From Chroococcidiopsis sp. CCMEE 29 (GTDB taxonomy: Bacteria > Cyanobacteriota > Cyanobacteriia > Cyanobacteriales > Chroococcidiopsidaceae), in NCBI RefSeq assembly GCF_023558375.1, contig NZ_CP083761.1, forward strand, positions 4,233,001-4,297,000: a DNA stretch of 64,000 nucleotides, in the 5' to 3' direction. Both the position numbers and the translations under genes were made by a program. The notes under the pieces are model-generated. The model was not told the DNA's origin. It ran no database searches and was given only the letters and a program-made list of their open reading frames with translations. This document shows positions 33,269 to 43,033 of the stretch, in pieces. Each line of letters starts with the position of its first letter. Position 1 is the stretch's first letter.

Positions 33269-35110
33269 TTAAGCCTTTGGCTGATTAGGTAAATAAACAG
33301 TAAAGGTAGTCCACCCTCTAGAGCTTTCAACTCGGATTGTCCCCTGCAACTGTTCGACTAGCTTCTGCACCAGGGTTAGCCCTAACCCAGTTCCGCCTTG
33401 TTTCCAGAGATCGGCTTTGGGGATGCGATAAAACTTCTCAAAGATATGTGGCAAATATGCTGCTGGAATTTCTGCTGAATTACTAATCGTAAAAATAGTT
33501 GCTGAAGCTGAATCTAGTGTAGGGGTTACTGTGGTTGCTGGTAATGAGCTATAGCGAACACTCAAGACAATTTCACCACTAGCCGGAGTATACTTGCAAG
33601 CATTATTCAGCAGTTCTGCTAAGATTCTTTCCAGGCTAGGACGGTCTGAGACTAGCACAGGCAGATCGGGGGGAAGATTAATTTGTAATGTTTGCTGGCG
33701 TTGCCCAGCCCGAACGTAAAACGGCTCAATGATAGTTGGTAACATTTCTTGCAGGTTTACAACCTCGACGCACAAAGCCGAATAAGACCCAGCTTCCAAT
33801 CGCTGCAAGTCTAACAGTTCATTGATCAGTTCGCTTTCACGGTTGCACTCAGCTTGCAAGATCTCCAAATAACGCTGACTGCGTTCATCGATATGAGTGA
33901 GAGAAATTTTTAGCATAGTCAGCGCGATCTTGATATTGGAGATGGGAGTCCGCAATTCGTGGGAAACTGTGCTGAGGAAGTCGTCTTTGAGAGTATTGAG
34001 CTTTGAGAGCTGTGCTATTGTACGCTCTTGCTCGCTCTGCTTTTGGCGCGCCTCTTCCGCCTGCTTGCGCTCGCTGATGTCGGTAGAAATGCCGCAGATT
34101 GCGTAGGGAACTCCAGCATGGTCTTTGAGGGGAAATTTGCTCGAAAGGTAGGTGCGTAGTTCATCGTCTTGAGGAACGGCTTCTTCCCACTCCAAGGGAG
34201 TTCCTGCTGAGAGCACCTTTTGGTCGTTTGCCCGCAATACGTCGGCTGTTTCCTTGGGAAAGATATCGTAGTCGGTCTTGCCTTTAACCAACTCTTTAGT
34301 GAGGTGGAACAGGGTTTCATATTGGCGGTTGATGGTAATGTATCGACCCTGTGTATCTTTGACGTAGATCACAGCCGTTGACCCGTCCAAAATAGCTTGT
34401 AGCTGCTGCTGACTTTCTCGCAGCGCCTCAGCCTGGTGTTGCGCTCTTTGAAGCGCATGCTTGTAGCTCTGGGATACCGCAATCAGTTGGTTCCTGGTAA
34501 AGGCTGCCAATAGACTCCCCACCAGGACTAATAAGCCAGTACTGGTTACGAGCACTAGATGTGCTACTTGCTCAGCTGCTTGGCTCCTCTCCTGGCGCAG
34601 CTTCTCCTCGGTTTGGATGAGCGACGCGATCTCACGCCGCATCGTGTCCATGCGCTCCTTGCCAATGATATTAATAGAGTACGTCTGATAATCCTCGCTG
34701 CGTTTTCTGAGCGTCAGCATATAACGCGCATAGCTTTCCCACTGGACATAATCAGAGCGCAAATTCGTGAGATGCTGCTGCTGCCGTTGGTTGTCCTTGG
34801 TTAAACGCTCAAAGTCATTAAACACGTCATCGATTAACAAACCCGCCTGTGTGTAAGGTTCGAGAAAAACTGAATTTCCGGTGACGAGATACCCGCGCAG
34901 TCCCGTTTCCATATCCACCAGAAGTTTCTGAAACTGATTCGCTTGGGCAATCACTTTGTTGGTATAGTCTACCCACTTCGTCACCTCAAGCAGGCGGCTC
35001 AGCTGCCAAGATAAGACACCTGCCAGCGCTAGCATCAGGAGCAACGGCAGTAAGATAGCCCGAGTGAGGCGGTGTTGAAAGTTTATGGGGACAATCTCAA
35101 ATAGTGCCAT
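33269..35110 (-). CDS. CHASE3-PAS sensor histidine kinase
   Basis: A 613-residue membrane sensor. Domain order: TM1 (about 18-38), extracytoplasmic CHASE3 (about 40-180, including LVDMETGLRGYLVTGN), TM2 (about 186-206), a PAS domain (about 240-350, ending GISTDISERKQAEE), HisKA with STVSHELRTPISN near 384-390 (phospho-acceptor His), and HATPase_c with LAELLNNACKYTP and GGTGLGLTLVQKL. It should autophosphorylate on His in response to an unknown cue. No response regulator is adjacent. The ATG at 35110 is preferred over a TTG one codon earlier. Confidence 0.94.
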   Translation of the reverse strand: MALFEIVPINFQHRLTRAILLPLLLMLALAGVLSWQLSRLLEVTKWVDYTNKVIAQANQFQKLLVDMETGLRGYLVTGNSVFLEPYTQAGLLIDDVFNDFERLTKDNQRQQQHLTNLRSDYVQWESYARYMLTLRKRSEDYQTYSINIIGKERMDTMRREIASLIQTEEKLRQERSQAAEQVAHLVLVTSTGLLVLVGSLLAAFTRNQLIAVSQSYKHALQRAQHQAEALRESQQQLQAILDGSTAVIYVKDTQGRYITINRQYETLFHLTKELVKGKTDYDIFPKETADVLRANDQKVLSAGTPLEWEEAVPQDDELRTYLSSKFPLKDHAGVPYAICGISTDISERKQAEEARQKQSEQERTIAQLSKLNTLKDDFLSTVSHELRTPISNIKIALTMLKISLTHIDERSQRYLEILQAECNRESELINELLDLQRLEAGSYSALCVEVVNLQEMLPTIIEPFYVRAGQRQQTLQINLPPDLPVLVSDRPSLERILAELLNNACKYTPASGEIVLSVRYSSLPATTVTPTLDSASATIFTISNSAEIPAAYLPHIFEKFYRIPKADLWKQGGTGLGLTLVQKLVEQLQGTIRVESSRGWTTFTVYLPNQPKA

Positions 35111-35403
35111 CAAATGCCTCTGCCGTCACTTCTCGTTGCACTTGTTGGGGTGTAGCCGAAATCCATTGCTGAAGCTTTCTGCCGTAGAGCACTTAAACTC
35201 TCACGTCTGCACCCGTGTGACAGCTTTACCTTTACCCCTACCCCACATCTCTACACAAGGAGCTTAAAACGAGAATCAATGGGGAAAACATAGTAGATTT
35301 ACGGGGATTTTTATCTCCCTATGACGAGCATCTGTATTAATACTGAAATAATACTGACGACGAAGCTTTTCATCAGTTCTAAGCGCCTCCGCATCGAGGA
35401 GTG

Positions 35404-36495
35404 TTACACATTAAACCGGAAGAGCAGCACATCGCCTTCCTGAACTACATAATCTTTCCCCTCACTGCGAACTAAACCCTTTTCCTTCGCAGCATTCATC
35501 GCTCCAGTTGCCACGAGGTCATTATAGGCAACAGTTTCAGCTCGAATAAAGCCCCGCTCAAAATCAGAGTGAATCACACCAGCTGCCTGAGGTGCAAGCA
35601 TTCCCGCCCGAATTGTCCAAGCGCGGGTTTCTTTGGGACCACTCGTGAAGTAGGTACGCAAACCTAAGAGTTCATAAGTAGCGCGAATCAAGGTCTTTAA
35701 CCCACCTTCTTCCACTCCCAAAGAGGCAAGAAAGTCTGCTCGGTCTTCCTCTGGTAACTCTACTAGCTCTGATTCCACCTGAGCCGAAACTACTACAACT
35801 TGAGCCTTTTCTTGTTGGGCAATTTGCCGCACCTGCTCTACCCACTGATTCCCCGTTGCTAAATCTTCCTCAGACACATTAGCAGCGTAGATGATCGGTT
35901 TACTGCTGAGTAGTCCCAGTCCCTTAATCATTTCAGCTTCTTCTTCAGTTAAACCAACCTGCCGAACCGATTTTCCCTCATTTAGCGCAGCACTCAATTT
36001 TTCCAGCAGAGCTAGTTCTGCTTGAGCATCTTTGTTGGCACGAGCTTGTTTACGAGTGCGCTCCATCCGCCGTTCGATTTGTGCCAAATCGGCTAAAGCT
36101 AGTTCCAAATTGATGATTTCAATATCTCGCACGGGGTCAACAGAACCAGCAACGTGGATAATGTCGTCGTTCTCAAAACAACGCACCACATGGACAATGG
36201 CATCAACTTCCCGGATGTGGGACAGAAATTGATTACCTAGTCCCTCGCCCTGACTCGCACCTTTGACCAAACCAGCAATATCCACAAACTCAACGCGAGC
36301 CGGGACAATTTGCGCCGAGGAAGAAATATTAGCTAGAACATTTAACCGCTCATCTGGCACTGAGACAACACCGACATTCGGTTCAATTGTGCAAAAAGGG
36401 AAATTAGCCGCCTCAGCTTTAGCATTGGCAACCAAGGCGTTAAATAAGGTAGATTTTCCGACGTTGGGAAGTCCGACAATCCCGGCTCTTAGCAT
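35404..36495 (-). CDS. ychF: Redox-regulated ATPase YchF (Obg-like)
   Basis: A 363-residue P-loop protein of the Obg family. G1 is [15 protein letters not shown] near residue 8, G3 [16 protein letters not shown] near 73; the base-recognition motif is altered (YAANVSEED), as in YchF, which prefers ATP. A coiled-coil insertion ([17 protein letters not shown]) and a C-terminal TGS domain ([18 protein letters not shown], ending VLLFRFNV) follow. It binds ribosomes and modulates translation under oxidative stress. Confidence 0.96.
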   Translation of the reverse strand: MLRAGIVGLPNVGKSTLFNALVANAKAEAANFPFCTIEPNVGVVSVPDERLNVLANISSSAQIVPARVEFVDIAGLVKGASQGEGLGNQFLSHIREVDAIVHVVRCFENDDIIHVAGSVDPVRDIEIINLELALADLAQIERRMERTRKQARANKDAQAELALLEKLSAALNEGKSVRQVGLTEEEAEMIKGLGLLSSKPIIYAANVSEEDLATGNQWVEQVRQIAQQEKAQVVVVSAQVESELVELPEEDRADFLASLGVEEGGLKTLIRATYELLGLRTYFTSGPKETRAWTIRAGMLAPQAAGVIHSDFERGFIRAETVAYNDLVATGAMNAAKEKGLVRSEGKDYVVQEGDVLLFRFNV

Positions 36496-36525
36496 TTTGA
36501 ATTTTAGATTTTGGATTTTGGATTG
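36495..36525. repeat. TTTTAGATTTTGGAT-type tandem tract
   Basis: AT-rich heptamer tract (TTTTAGA/TTTTGGA) just upstream of ychF's start, of the same family as that at 18226. Confidence 0.7.
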
Positions 36526-36570
36526 AGTGGTAGAAGTCCAGCCACTAGGTGCGAAACTTGGGTGGCTTTT

Positions 36571-36798
36571 TCAGACTGGTTCAGGAATCGGTTGAGGAAC
36601 GGGACCTGGTACTGGCTGGGGAATAGGTCCTGGGACTGGCTCTGGCACTGGTCCTGGAATTGGTTCAGGTACGGGACCTGGAATAGGCTGAGGAGTTGGA
36701 CCTGGTACGGGTTCCGGTGTAGGAGATGGTGCCGGATTTGGTCCAGGTAAGGGATTTGGAGTTGGACTGGGAATTTGTGGATCGGGGATATAGATCAT
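36571..36798 (-). CDS. Small proline-alternating peptide (PGP/PEP repeats)
   Basis: A 75-residue frame, MIYIPDPQIPSPTPNPLPG, then units such as PGPVPEPIPGPVPEPVPG to the end. Proline occupies almost every second position through the whole chain, with Gly, Glu, Gln, Val or Ile between. No signal peptide or membrane segment and no clear ribosome binding site. The architecture parallels the acidic peptide at 5197-5412. The opposite strand would give an implausible Trp-rich frame. It may be expressed, but could also be a low-complexity repeat that happens to stay open. Confidence 0.45.
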   Translation of the reverse strand: MIYIPDPQIPSPTPNPLPGPNPAPSPTPEPVPGPTPQPIPGPVPEPIPGPVPEPVPGPIPQPVPGPVPQPIPEPV

Positions 36799-36871
36799 GG
36801 GAAGCTTAATTAAACCATTGGATTTTATCAGGGTAGTACCCCTACGAATCTAACAGCTAACTACCTGCCTC

Positions 36872-38353
36872 ATGCAATTTGACAACTCCTCTCAAGCAAA
36901 AGCACCCTTATTGGATGCCCTTTGGGAGTGTGCTAACAAAAATCATGCGCCCTTTTACACACCAGGACACAAGCGGGGACAGGGAATTTCCCAACAGCTG
37001 GCTAATTGTTTCGGACCCAGTGTGTTTCAAGCCGATCTCCCGGAATTGCCAGAGTTAGATAACTTGTTTGCTCCACAAGGCGTGATTCAGGAGGCTCAAC
37101 AGCTAGCAGCAGCAGCATTTAGGGCAGAACACACTTGGTTTTTGGTCAATGGTTCCACCTGTGGAATAGAGGCGGCAATTTTAGCTACCTGTAACACCGG
37201 AGATAAAATCATCCTGCCTAGAAACGTGCATTCCTCTGGTGTAGCTGCCCTAATTCTCTCAGGTGCCATTCCCATCTTTGTCAATCCTGAATATGACCCA
37301 GTTCTAGACATTGCCCACAGCATTACCCCTAGCGGAGTGCAGGCTGCCCTAGAGCAGCATCCTGATGCTAAGGCAGTGATGATGGTTTACCCAACTTACT
37401 ACGGTGTTTGTGGAGATGTGATGGCGATCGCTATCCTAGCTCACCAACACAATATCCCTCTATTGGTAGATGAAGCCCACGGTCCCCATTTTGCTTTTCA
37501 TCCCAATTTACCCACGCCAGCCTTAGCAGCTGGGGCAGATTTAACGGTGCAATCTATCCACAAGGTACTGGGAGCAATGACTCAGGCATCGATGCTCCAC
37601 GTCCAAGGCAGCAGGATAGATATTGACCGAGTGAGTAAATCATTGCAACTGGTGCAGTCTACTAGCCCTAGCTATTTACTCCTAGCTGCCCTAGATGCAG
37701 CGCGGCAACAAATGGCAACCCAAGGGAAACAGTTGATGTCCCGCACATTACAACTGGCTGATGCAGCCAGAAACCGCCTTAGTCAAATTTCGGGATTGTC
37801 GGTTCTACAACCCCTAAAAACACCAGGTTTTGTTGCCCTTGACAGCACGCGGCTAACTGTAACCGTTTCTGCTTTAGGACTAACAGGATTTGCTGCCGAT
37901 GAAATTCTCCATCAACAGTTGGGTGTTACAGCTGAGTTGCCTGCGCTCCAGCATCTAACCTTTATCATCACTTTAGGCAATACAGAGGCAGATATTGAGC
38001 GATTAGTGCAAGCTTTTACCACCCTTGCCAAAGAGTATCGACGGTCAAGCTTGACATTAAAAAACCCTGAGTGGGATAATTTTTTAAGTAAACTGGGTGA
38101 CTCTTTGCAAATTTCTCCCCGTGAAGCTTTCTTCGCTCCAACAGAGACATTACCGATTGAACAGACAAGCGATCGCATCAGCACCGAATTAGTCTGTCCC
38201 TACCCACCCGGAATACCAGTATTGATGCCCGGAGAAGTTATCACCCCAGAGGCAATCGATTACCTGCAACAAATCCAGGCAAAGGGCGGATTGATCAGCG
38301 GTTGTGCTGATCCAAGCATACGTACATTAAAGGTAGTAAAAGCATCAATTTGA
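36872..38353 (+). CDS. Orn/Lys/Arg decarboxylase-family PLP enzyme
   Basis: A 493-residue fold-type I PLP enzyme of the lysine/ornithine/arginine decarboxylase group, the short bacterial form lacking the N-terminal wing domain. Landmarks: FYTPGHKRGQG at residue 28, LVNGSTCGIEAAIL, LLVDEAHGPHFAF (Asp to PLP nitrogen) and the lysine in TVQSIHKVLGAMTQ near 232, with a C-terminal domain ending in CPYPPGIPVLMPGE. It probably decarboxylates a basic amino acid toward polyamines; the substrate is not certain. Confidence 0.9.
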   Translation: MQFDNSSQAKAPLLDALWECANKNHAPFYTPGHKRGQGISQQLANCFGPSVFQADLPELPELDNLFAPQGVIQEAQQLAAAAFRAEHTWFLVNGSTCGIEAAILATCNTGDKIILPRNVHSSGVAALILSGAIPIFVNPEYDPVLDIAHSITPSGVQAALEQHPDAKAVMMVYPTYYGVCGDVMAIAILAHQHNIPLLVDEAHGPHFAFHPNLPTPALAAGADLTVQSIHKVLGAMTQASMLHVQGSRIDIDRVSKSLQLVQSTSPSYLLLAALDAARQQMATQGKQLMSRTLQLADAARNRLSQISGLSVLQPLKTPGFVALDSTRLTVTVSALGLTGFAADEILHQQLGVTAELPALQHLTFIITLGNTEADIERLVQAFTTLAKEYRRSSLTLKNPEWDNFLSKLGDSLQISPREAFFAPTETLPIEQTSDRISTELVCPYPPGIPVLMPGEVITPEAIDYLQQIQAKGGLISGCADPSIRTLKVVKASI

Positions 38354-38453
38354 GGAACCACATAAGCAAAGCGCTTCAGCGCGTTAGGCACCAAAGAGAA
38401 CACGGGCAATCCTCCTCCGCTTACCTCTGCGTTCAAACTCCATGCTTAGGTAG

Positions 38454-39497
38454 TTATGCAACCTGATAGCTGGGTTCTGGCTCATAACCAATAGCCAATT
38501 GGTCTATTGACCGGTCAATTATCTCCAATCCCTGCTGTACTGTTTCTATTACACTCAGCTGTCCTCTTAACTCAGCAGCACCGGAGAAGCCTTTAGCATA
38601 CCAAGTCATGTGTTTGCGAGCTTGCCGCACGCCGCGATCGCCCTTGTACTCCCACAATGCCTGTAGATGTTCTCTAGCACATTCGAGCCGCTGGACTGGT
38701 GTAGGTGGTGCTAACTCTTGCCCAGTTTTCAGGAAGTAGTCAATTTCCCCTACCAAAAATGGATAACCCAGGGTACCCCGCGAACACATTACCCCATCGG
38801 CACCAGTCTGTTCCAAACACTTCACCGCCGCTTCTCCCGAAAAGATGTCCCCATTGGCAATCACTGGAATAGAAAGAACTTCCTTCACCCGTGCAATCCA
38901 TTCCCACCTAGCTGAACCATTGTAACCTTGGGCGCGGGTACGACCATGTACTGTAATCATCTGCGCTCCGGCATCCTCCATCCGCTTGGCAAAGTCCAGA
39001 ATTGTTATTTCCTTGTCTGTCCAGCCAATGCGAGTTTTAACGGTAACCGGCACATCCACCGCCTTCACCACGGCTCGCACGATCGCCTCTGCTGTTTCCG
39101 GTTCCCGCAGCAAAGAAGAACCACCGCCATTCTTGGTGATTTTGTTCACCGGGCAACCCATATTGATGTCTACCGTATCAGCCCCTTCCTCCACAGCTTT
39201 CACAGCCGCTTCTGCCAGAAAATCAGGGCGACAGTCAAATAGCTGAATGCTAATTGGCCGTTCGTTTGGGTCTACCTCCATAATTTTGGGCAACTCTTTA
39301 ACGTAGTGCAAGCCCGTAGCATTCACCATTTCGGTGTACATCATCGAATGGGGAGCATAACGCCGCACCAGACGGCGAAACACCAAATCCGTCACGCCTG
39401 ATAAAGGTGACTGTAGCACCCGACTTTTAACTTCAAAGGAGCCAATTTTGAGCGGTGATGAAAGTCTAGCTTGCAGATTAGGAGAAAGAGCAATCAT
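38454..39497 (-). CDS. dusB: tRNA-dihydrouridine synthase (DusB type)
   Basis: A 347-residue FMN enzyme that reduces uridines in the tRNA D-loop. Family motifs: SPLSGVTDLVFRRLV near residue 30, VDINMGCPVNKITKNGGGSSLL near 110 (catalytic Cys), VTVKTRIGW, ITVHGRTRAQGYNG and VIANGDIFSG. The frame runs on to 39626, but that extra N-terminus is read from an intergenic repeat (see 39553-39582), so the ATG at 39497 (MIALSPNLQARL) is the start. Confidence 0.94.
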   Translation of the reverse strand: MIALSPNLQARLSSPLKIGSFEVKSRVLQSPLSGVTDLVFRRLVRRYAPHSMMYTEMVNATGLHYVKELPKIMEVDPNERPISIQLFDCRPDFLAEAAVKAVEEGADTVDINMGCPVNKITKNGGGSSLLREPETAEAIVRAVVKAVDVPVTVKTRIGWTDKEITILDFAKRMEDAGAQMITVHGRTRAQGYNGSARWEWIARVKEVLSIPVIANGDIFSGEAAVKCLEQTGADGVMCSRGTLGYPFLVGEIDYFLKTGQELAPPTPVQRLECAREHLQALWEYKGDRGVRQARKHMTWYAKGFSGAAELRGQLSVIETVQQGLEIIDRSIDQLAIGYEPEPSYQVA

Positions 39498-39552
39498 GGG
39501 ATAGATATCGTAGCAATCAAGCATTTCTATTGTAAGAGCGATCGCTATAAAC

Positions 39553-39582
39553 CTCTTTGCGCTCTTTGCGTCTTTGTGGTTC
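39553..39582. repeat. CTCTTTGCG-type 9-bp intergenic repeat
   Basis: Units of CTCTTTGCG/TCTTTGTGG upstream of dusB. In reverse complement it reads GAACC-ACAAAGACGC-AAAGAGCGC, related to 56848-56880 and 21417-21446. Confidence 0.6.
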
Positions 39583-39741
39583 AAAATTTTTCCGCCATGA
39601 TTTTGCTCCAAAGACGGCAAACACAACTAATGAATTACGGTTCGCCCCAATTCCTCAACTCCTAAAGTTCCGTACATTAGACACAGTGAAAGCAATCAGT
39701 AGCATAAACAATCATTGAGCCAACTTATACACCTTCTGAAG

Positions 39742-39909
39742 CTAACCGTCCTCAATAGGTTCGGAAAACCACCCTTCATGGAGTAGCTGTACAAGCTCAG
39801 TATAGAGATCAGTACATGTGCATTCAAAGATATTGAAGCTGGAAAGCGCACTGATTAAACTAATTGGTTCAATTTTTAGCCCTGTATTTTCTTGAACAGT
39901 CTTTAGTAG
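39742..39909 (-). pseudogene. Startless reading frame antisense in the dnaK upstream gap
   Basis: In the 434-bp gap between dusB and dnaK, one minus-strand frame is open for 55 codons between two stops and reads protein-like: GLKIEPISLISALSSF, then CTDLYTELVQLLHEGWF, ending SEPIEDG. It has no ATG, GTG or TTG start, so it may be the 3' remnant of a lost gene. I do not recognise a family. The rest of the gap (39583-39741 and 39910-39931) shows nothing further; it must hold the dnaK promoter. No CIRCE element is visible. Confidence 0.3.
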
Positions 39910-39931
39910 TTATAGGGAGCCAAAATCTCCA

Positions 39932-41839
39932 ATGGCAAAAGTAGTTGGAATTGACTTAGGTACGACTAACTCCTGCGTAGCAGTGATGGAAGGTGGTAAA
40001 CCCACTGTTATTGCTAACGCAGAAGGTTTTCGGACAACGCCGTCAGTCGTCGCCTTTGCAAAGAATGGCGATCGCTTGGTCGGCCAAATCGCCAAGCGCC
40101 AAGCGGTGATGAACCCCGAAAACACCTTTTATTCTGTCAAACGCTTCATCGGACGTAAATTTGATGAAGTTACAAATGAAGCCACTGAAGTTTCTTATAA
40201 AGTTCTAAGTGGCGGCAACAGCAACGTCAAACTGGACTGCCCAGCTGCTGGCAAGCAGTTTGCACCTGAAGAAATTTCAGCGCAAGTCCTCCGCAAGCTG
40301 GTAGAAGATGCTAGTAAGTATCTTGGTGAAACTGTCACTCAAGCCGTAATCACCGTCCCAGCATATTTCAACGACTCCCAGCGTCAAGCTACCAAAGATG
40401 CCGGTAAAATTGCTGGTTTGGAAGTACTGCGGATTATCAACGAACCTACAGCTGCTTCTCTAGCTTACGGCTTCGATAAAAAGAGCAACGAAACCATTCT
40501 TGTGTTTGACCTGGGCGGTGGTACATTCGACGTATCCATCCTGGAAGTAGGCGATGGTGTGTTTGAAGTGCTAGCTACCTCGGGTGATACCCACTTGGGC
40601 GGTGATGACTTCGATAAGAAGATTGTTGACTACTTAGCCGAAGAATTCAGACGCTCAGAAGGGATTGACCTGCGTAAAGATAAGCAAGCTCTACAACGCT
40701 TAACTGAAGCGGCTGAAAAAGCCAAGATTGAGCTGTCTAGCGTTACCCAAGCGGAAATCAACCTACCATTTATTACCGCTACCCAGGAAGGTCCTAAGCA
40801 CCTGGATATGACGCTGACACGCGCCAAGTTCGAAGAACTCTGTTCTGACTTGATTGACCGCAGCCGCATTCCAGTAGAAAACGCGCTGCGCGACGCCAAG
40901 ATAGACAAGAGCGCGATCGACGAAGTGGTCTTGGTCGGTGGTTCGACCCGGATTCCTGCTGTGCAAGAACTAGTCAAGCGGATATTGGGTAAAGACCCGA
41001 ACCAAAGCGTTAACCCAGACGAAGTCGTAGCAGTCGGTGCAGCGATTCAAGCAGGTGTACTTGGCGGTGATGTCACAGGTATCTTGCTGTTAGACGTGAC
41101 GCCACTGTCCTTGGGTGTGGAAACACTGGGTGGTGTCATGACCAGAATCATCCCTCGCAACACCACAATTCCCACCAAGAAGTCCGAAGTCTTCTCTACC
41201 GCTGTCGATGGTCAGAGTAATGTGGAAATCCACGTTCTCCAAGGCGAACGGGAGATGGCTACCGACAACAAGAGTCTGGGAACTTTCCGCTTAGATGGCA
41301 TTCCTCCAGCACCTCGAGGTGTACCTCAGATTGAAGTGACATTCGACATTGATGCTAACGGCATTCTCAATGTCACCGCCAAAGACAAGGGCAGTGGCAA
41401 AGAGCAATCGATCAGCATTACTGGTGCCTCTACTCTGGATAAATCTGAAGTTGAGCGGATGGTCAAGCAAGCCGAACAAAATGCAGCAGTTGACAAAGAG
41501 CGTCGTGAGAAGATTGACCGCAAGAACCAGGCTGACTCTTTAGCTTACCAAGCTGAGAAGCAACTCAACGATTTGGGTGACAAAGTACCAGCGGCTGACA
41601 GAACCAAGGTTGAAGGTTTAGTCAAAGACTTGCGGGATGCTATCTCCAAGGAAGACGACGAGCAGATTAAGCGGCTGATGCCAGAACTGCAACAGACTCT
41701 GTATAGCATCGGTGCCAACCTGTATCAACAAGGTGGTGGCGGTACAGATGCGGGTGGTGGACCCACCCCAGATGGCAGCAGTTCTACCTCTGCTACTGGC
41801 GATGATGTGATTGACGCTGATTTCACTGAAACAAAGTAA
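39932..41839 (+). CDS. dnaK: Hsp70 chaperone DnaK
   Basis: A 635-residue Hsp70. The ATPase domain starts [22 protein letters not shown], with [15 protein letters not shown] near 170 and [15 protein letters not shown] near 340; the substrate domain has [17 protein letters not shown] near 395, and the lid ends [12 protein letters not shown], close to the canonical EEVD-like DnaK tail. The length and sequence match the essential cyanobacterial DnaK2. AGGGAG stands about 10 nt before the ATG. J-domain partners could include those at 2468 and 14454. Confidence 0.97.
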   Translation: MAKVVGIDLGTTNSCVAVMEGGKPTVIANAEGFRTTPSVVAFAKNGDRLVGQIAKRQAVMNPENTFYSVKRFIGRKFDEVTNEATEVSYKVLSGGNSNVKLDCPAAGKQFAPEEISAQVLRKLVEDASKYLGETVTQAVITVPAYFNDSQRQATKDAGKIAGLEVLRIINEPTAASLAYGFDKKSNETILVFDLGGGTFDVSILEVGDGVFEVLATSGDTHLGGDDFDKKIVDYLAEEFRRSEGIDLRKDKQALQRLTEAAEKAKIELSSVTQAEINLPFITATQEGPKHLDMTLTRAKFEELCSDLIDRSRIPVENALRDAKIDKSAIDEVVLVGGSTRIPAVQELVKRILGKDPNQSVNPDEVVAVGAAIQAGVLGGDVTGILLLDVTPLSLGVETLGGVMTRIIPRNTTIPTKKSEVFSTAVDGQSNVEIHVLQGEREMATDNKSLGTFRLDGIPPAPRGVPQIEVTFDIDANGILNVTAKDKGSGKEQSISITGASTLDKSEVERMVKQAEQNAAVDKERREKIDRKNQADSLAYQAEKQLNDLGDKVPAADRTKVEGLVKDLRDAISKEDDEQIKRLMPELQQTLYSIGANLYQQGGGGTDAGGGPTPDGSSSTSATGDDVIDADFTETK

Positions 41840-41925
41840 GCGTTTAATTTATCAGGCATCCAAACGCAGAAATCTACCAACAGAGGCATCACTGCGTTGA
41901 GGATAACCACTTAATTTAAAACTAC

Positions 41926-41976
41926 AAGGGTTGATCGGATCGGTAAATTGGGTCCTAGATCAACCCTTATTTATTT
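41926..41976 (+). terminator. Intrinsic terminator after dnaK
   Basis: A perfect 11-bp stem AAGGGTTGATC (41926-41936) / GATCAACCCTT (41958-41968) with ATTTATTTATC after it. The downstream frame's apparent upstream extension runs through this structure, supporting the later start at 41999. Confidence 0.8.
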
Positions 41977-41998
41977 ATCAGTAACCGAAATCAGCAAC

Positions 41999-42661
41999 AT
42001 GGCATATCCACAAGCCCCCTGGAAACTCCAAGGCTACGCTCTCCAAACCTTGCAACCGCTAGATATTGACCGAGTACGTCCTTTGATTCCCTCGGAGTTA
42101 GAAATTATCTCCGTGTGGCCTGGAAAGACAGTGGGTGGAGTTTATTTATCCTATTACGGCTCAGGTTCAGTGCTGGAGTATAGCGAGTTAATTGTGATTG
42201 CTGCCCTGGTAGCTCATTCAGGTAAATTTGGTGGTTGGGTTTCCCATATCTATGTTGATAATCCAGATTCTATTGCGGGTGGTCGAGACATCTGGGGTCT
42301 ACCAAAGGAAATGGCTGAGTTTAATTGGGAAAAAGGGAACCGCGTCACTGTCCGTCAAGGAAACCGGTTACTTTGCGCTCTTAGCTACAATCAGCAAGGC
42401 TTTGGGTGGAGACAGTGGTTAGGTGGGTCTAGTTTCAGTACTTTAGGTGCTGATTTGCTTTTATTCCCAGCTGAACTTGAATCTCGCTTGGGTTTGGTCA
42501 GTTCTAAGTTAGAAGTACCTTCAGAGAGTCCCTTTGCCAATTTAGCTTTAGGTCAGCCTTGGTTAACGGTTCACGCCGATCAAATGCGCTTGAAGGTTGA
42601 TGCACCAGAAGTAGTAGGGCAAAGGGCAGCTAAATTTAGCTATCCGCAGGTCGGAGATTGA
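41999..42661 (+). CDS. Acetoacetate decarboxylase-family protein
   Basis: A 220-residue protein of the acetoacetate decarboxylase-like fold. Motifs include PWKLQGYALQTLQPLD at the start, VSHIYVDNPDSIAGGRDIWGLPKEMAEF near residues 80-105 (the GR-WG-PK block typical of the family) and a hydrophobic barrel. The catalytic Lys of true acetoacetate decarboxylase is not certain here (the Lys in LPKEMA is the candidate), so the activity is not assured. The ATG at 41999 is chosen because earlier codons overlap the dnaK terminator. Confidence 0.8.
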   Translation: MAYPQAPWKLQGYALQTLQPLDIDRVRPLIPSELEIISVWPGKTVGGVYLSYYGSGSVLEYSELIVIAALVAHSGKFGGWVSHIYVDNPDSIAGGRDIWGLPKEMAEFNWEKGNRVTVRQGNRLLCALSYNQQGFGWRQWLGGSSFSTLGADLLLFPAELESRLGLVSSKLEVPSESPFANLALGQPWLTVHADQMRLKVDAPEVVGQRAAKFSYPQVGD

Positions 42662-43033
42662 GCCAAAGCGGGGTACAACTCGCTTAGGCGATGAATCGGG
42701 GTGGCGTTGTGATGCTCAAGTGGGACGCGGGTATGCCCCGGTCAGACAAACGCCAGAAATTCAACTAAGCAGCCAATGGACACGGGTGAGTTCCATTGCC
42801 AGCGTCAGGTTCTTTCTCTAATTCCCTAGCTCCGACCTCTGAAGAGTGACTGCTTCTTCAGTAGATCCTCCAAGTCAGTTGAGATGCTGAAGTGTCTGCC
42901 AGCTTCAAGTTTTAGGGTGTGCTACCAACTCAACTCAAAAATCTATCAGTAGTTATGTTTTTCCCTCTTGCTATCTACCTCACATAAACAGACACTAAAC
43001 TTGGGAATTGAACGGCAGTCAGGAGGAATTTCT
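42662..43033. other. Intergenic region upstream of glgC with a startless frame
   Basis: A 370-bp gap. The first 155 bp are unusually GC-rich and hold an open frame without a start codon, reading RGTTRLGDESGWRCDAQ and on through VRQTPEIQLSSQWTRV to a TAA near 42817. It may be a remnant of a lost gene. The rest has no gene I can support; the part next to glgC is its leader, ending with the ribosome binding site at 43021. Confidence 0.3.

Noticed and set aside
36511-36750. Plus-strand frame opposite the proline-alternating peptide
   Set aside because: Gives a Trp/Arg/Gly repeat that is implausible as a protein; shadow of the proline repeat.
42968-43033. Upstream TTG start for glgC
   Set aside because: The GTG at 43034 has a perfect AGGAGG and matches the family N-terminus.
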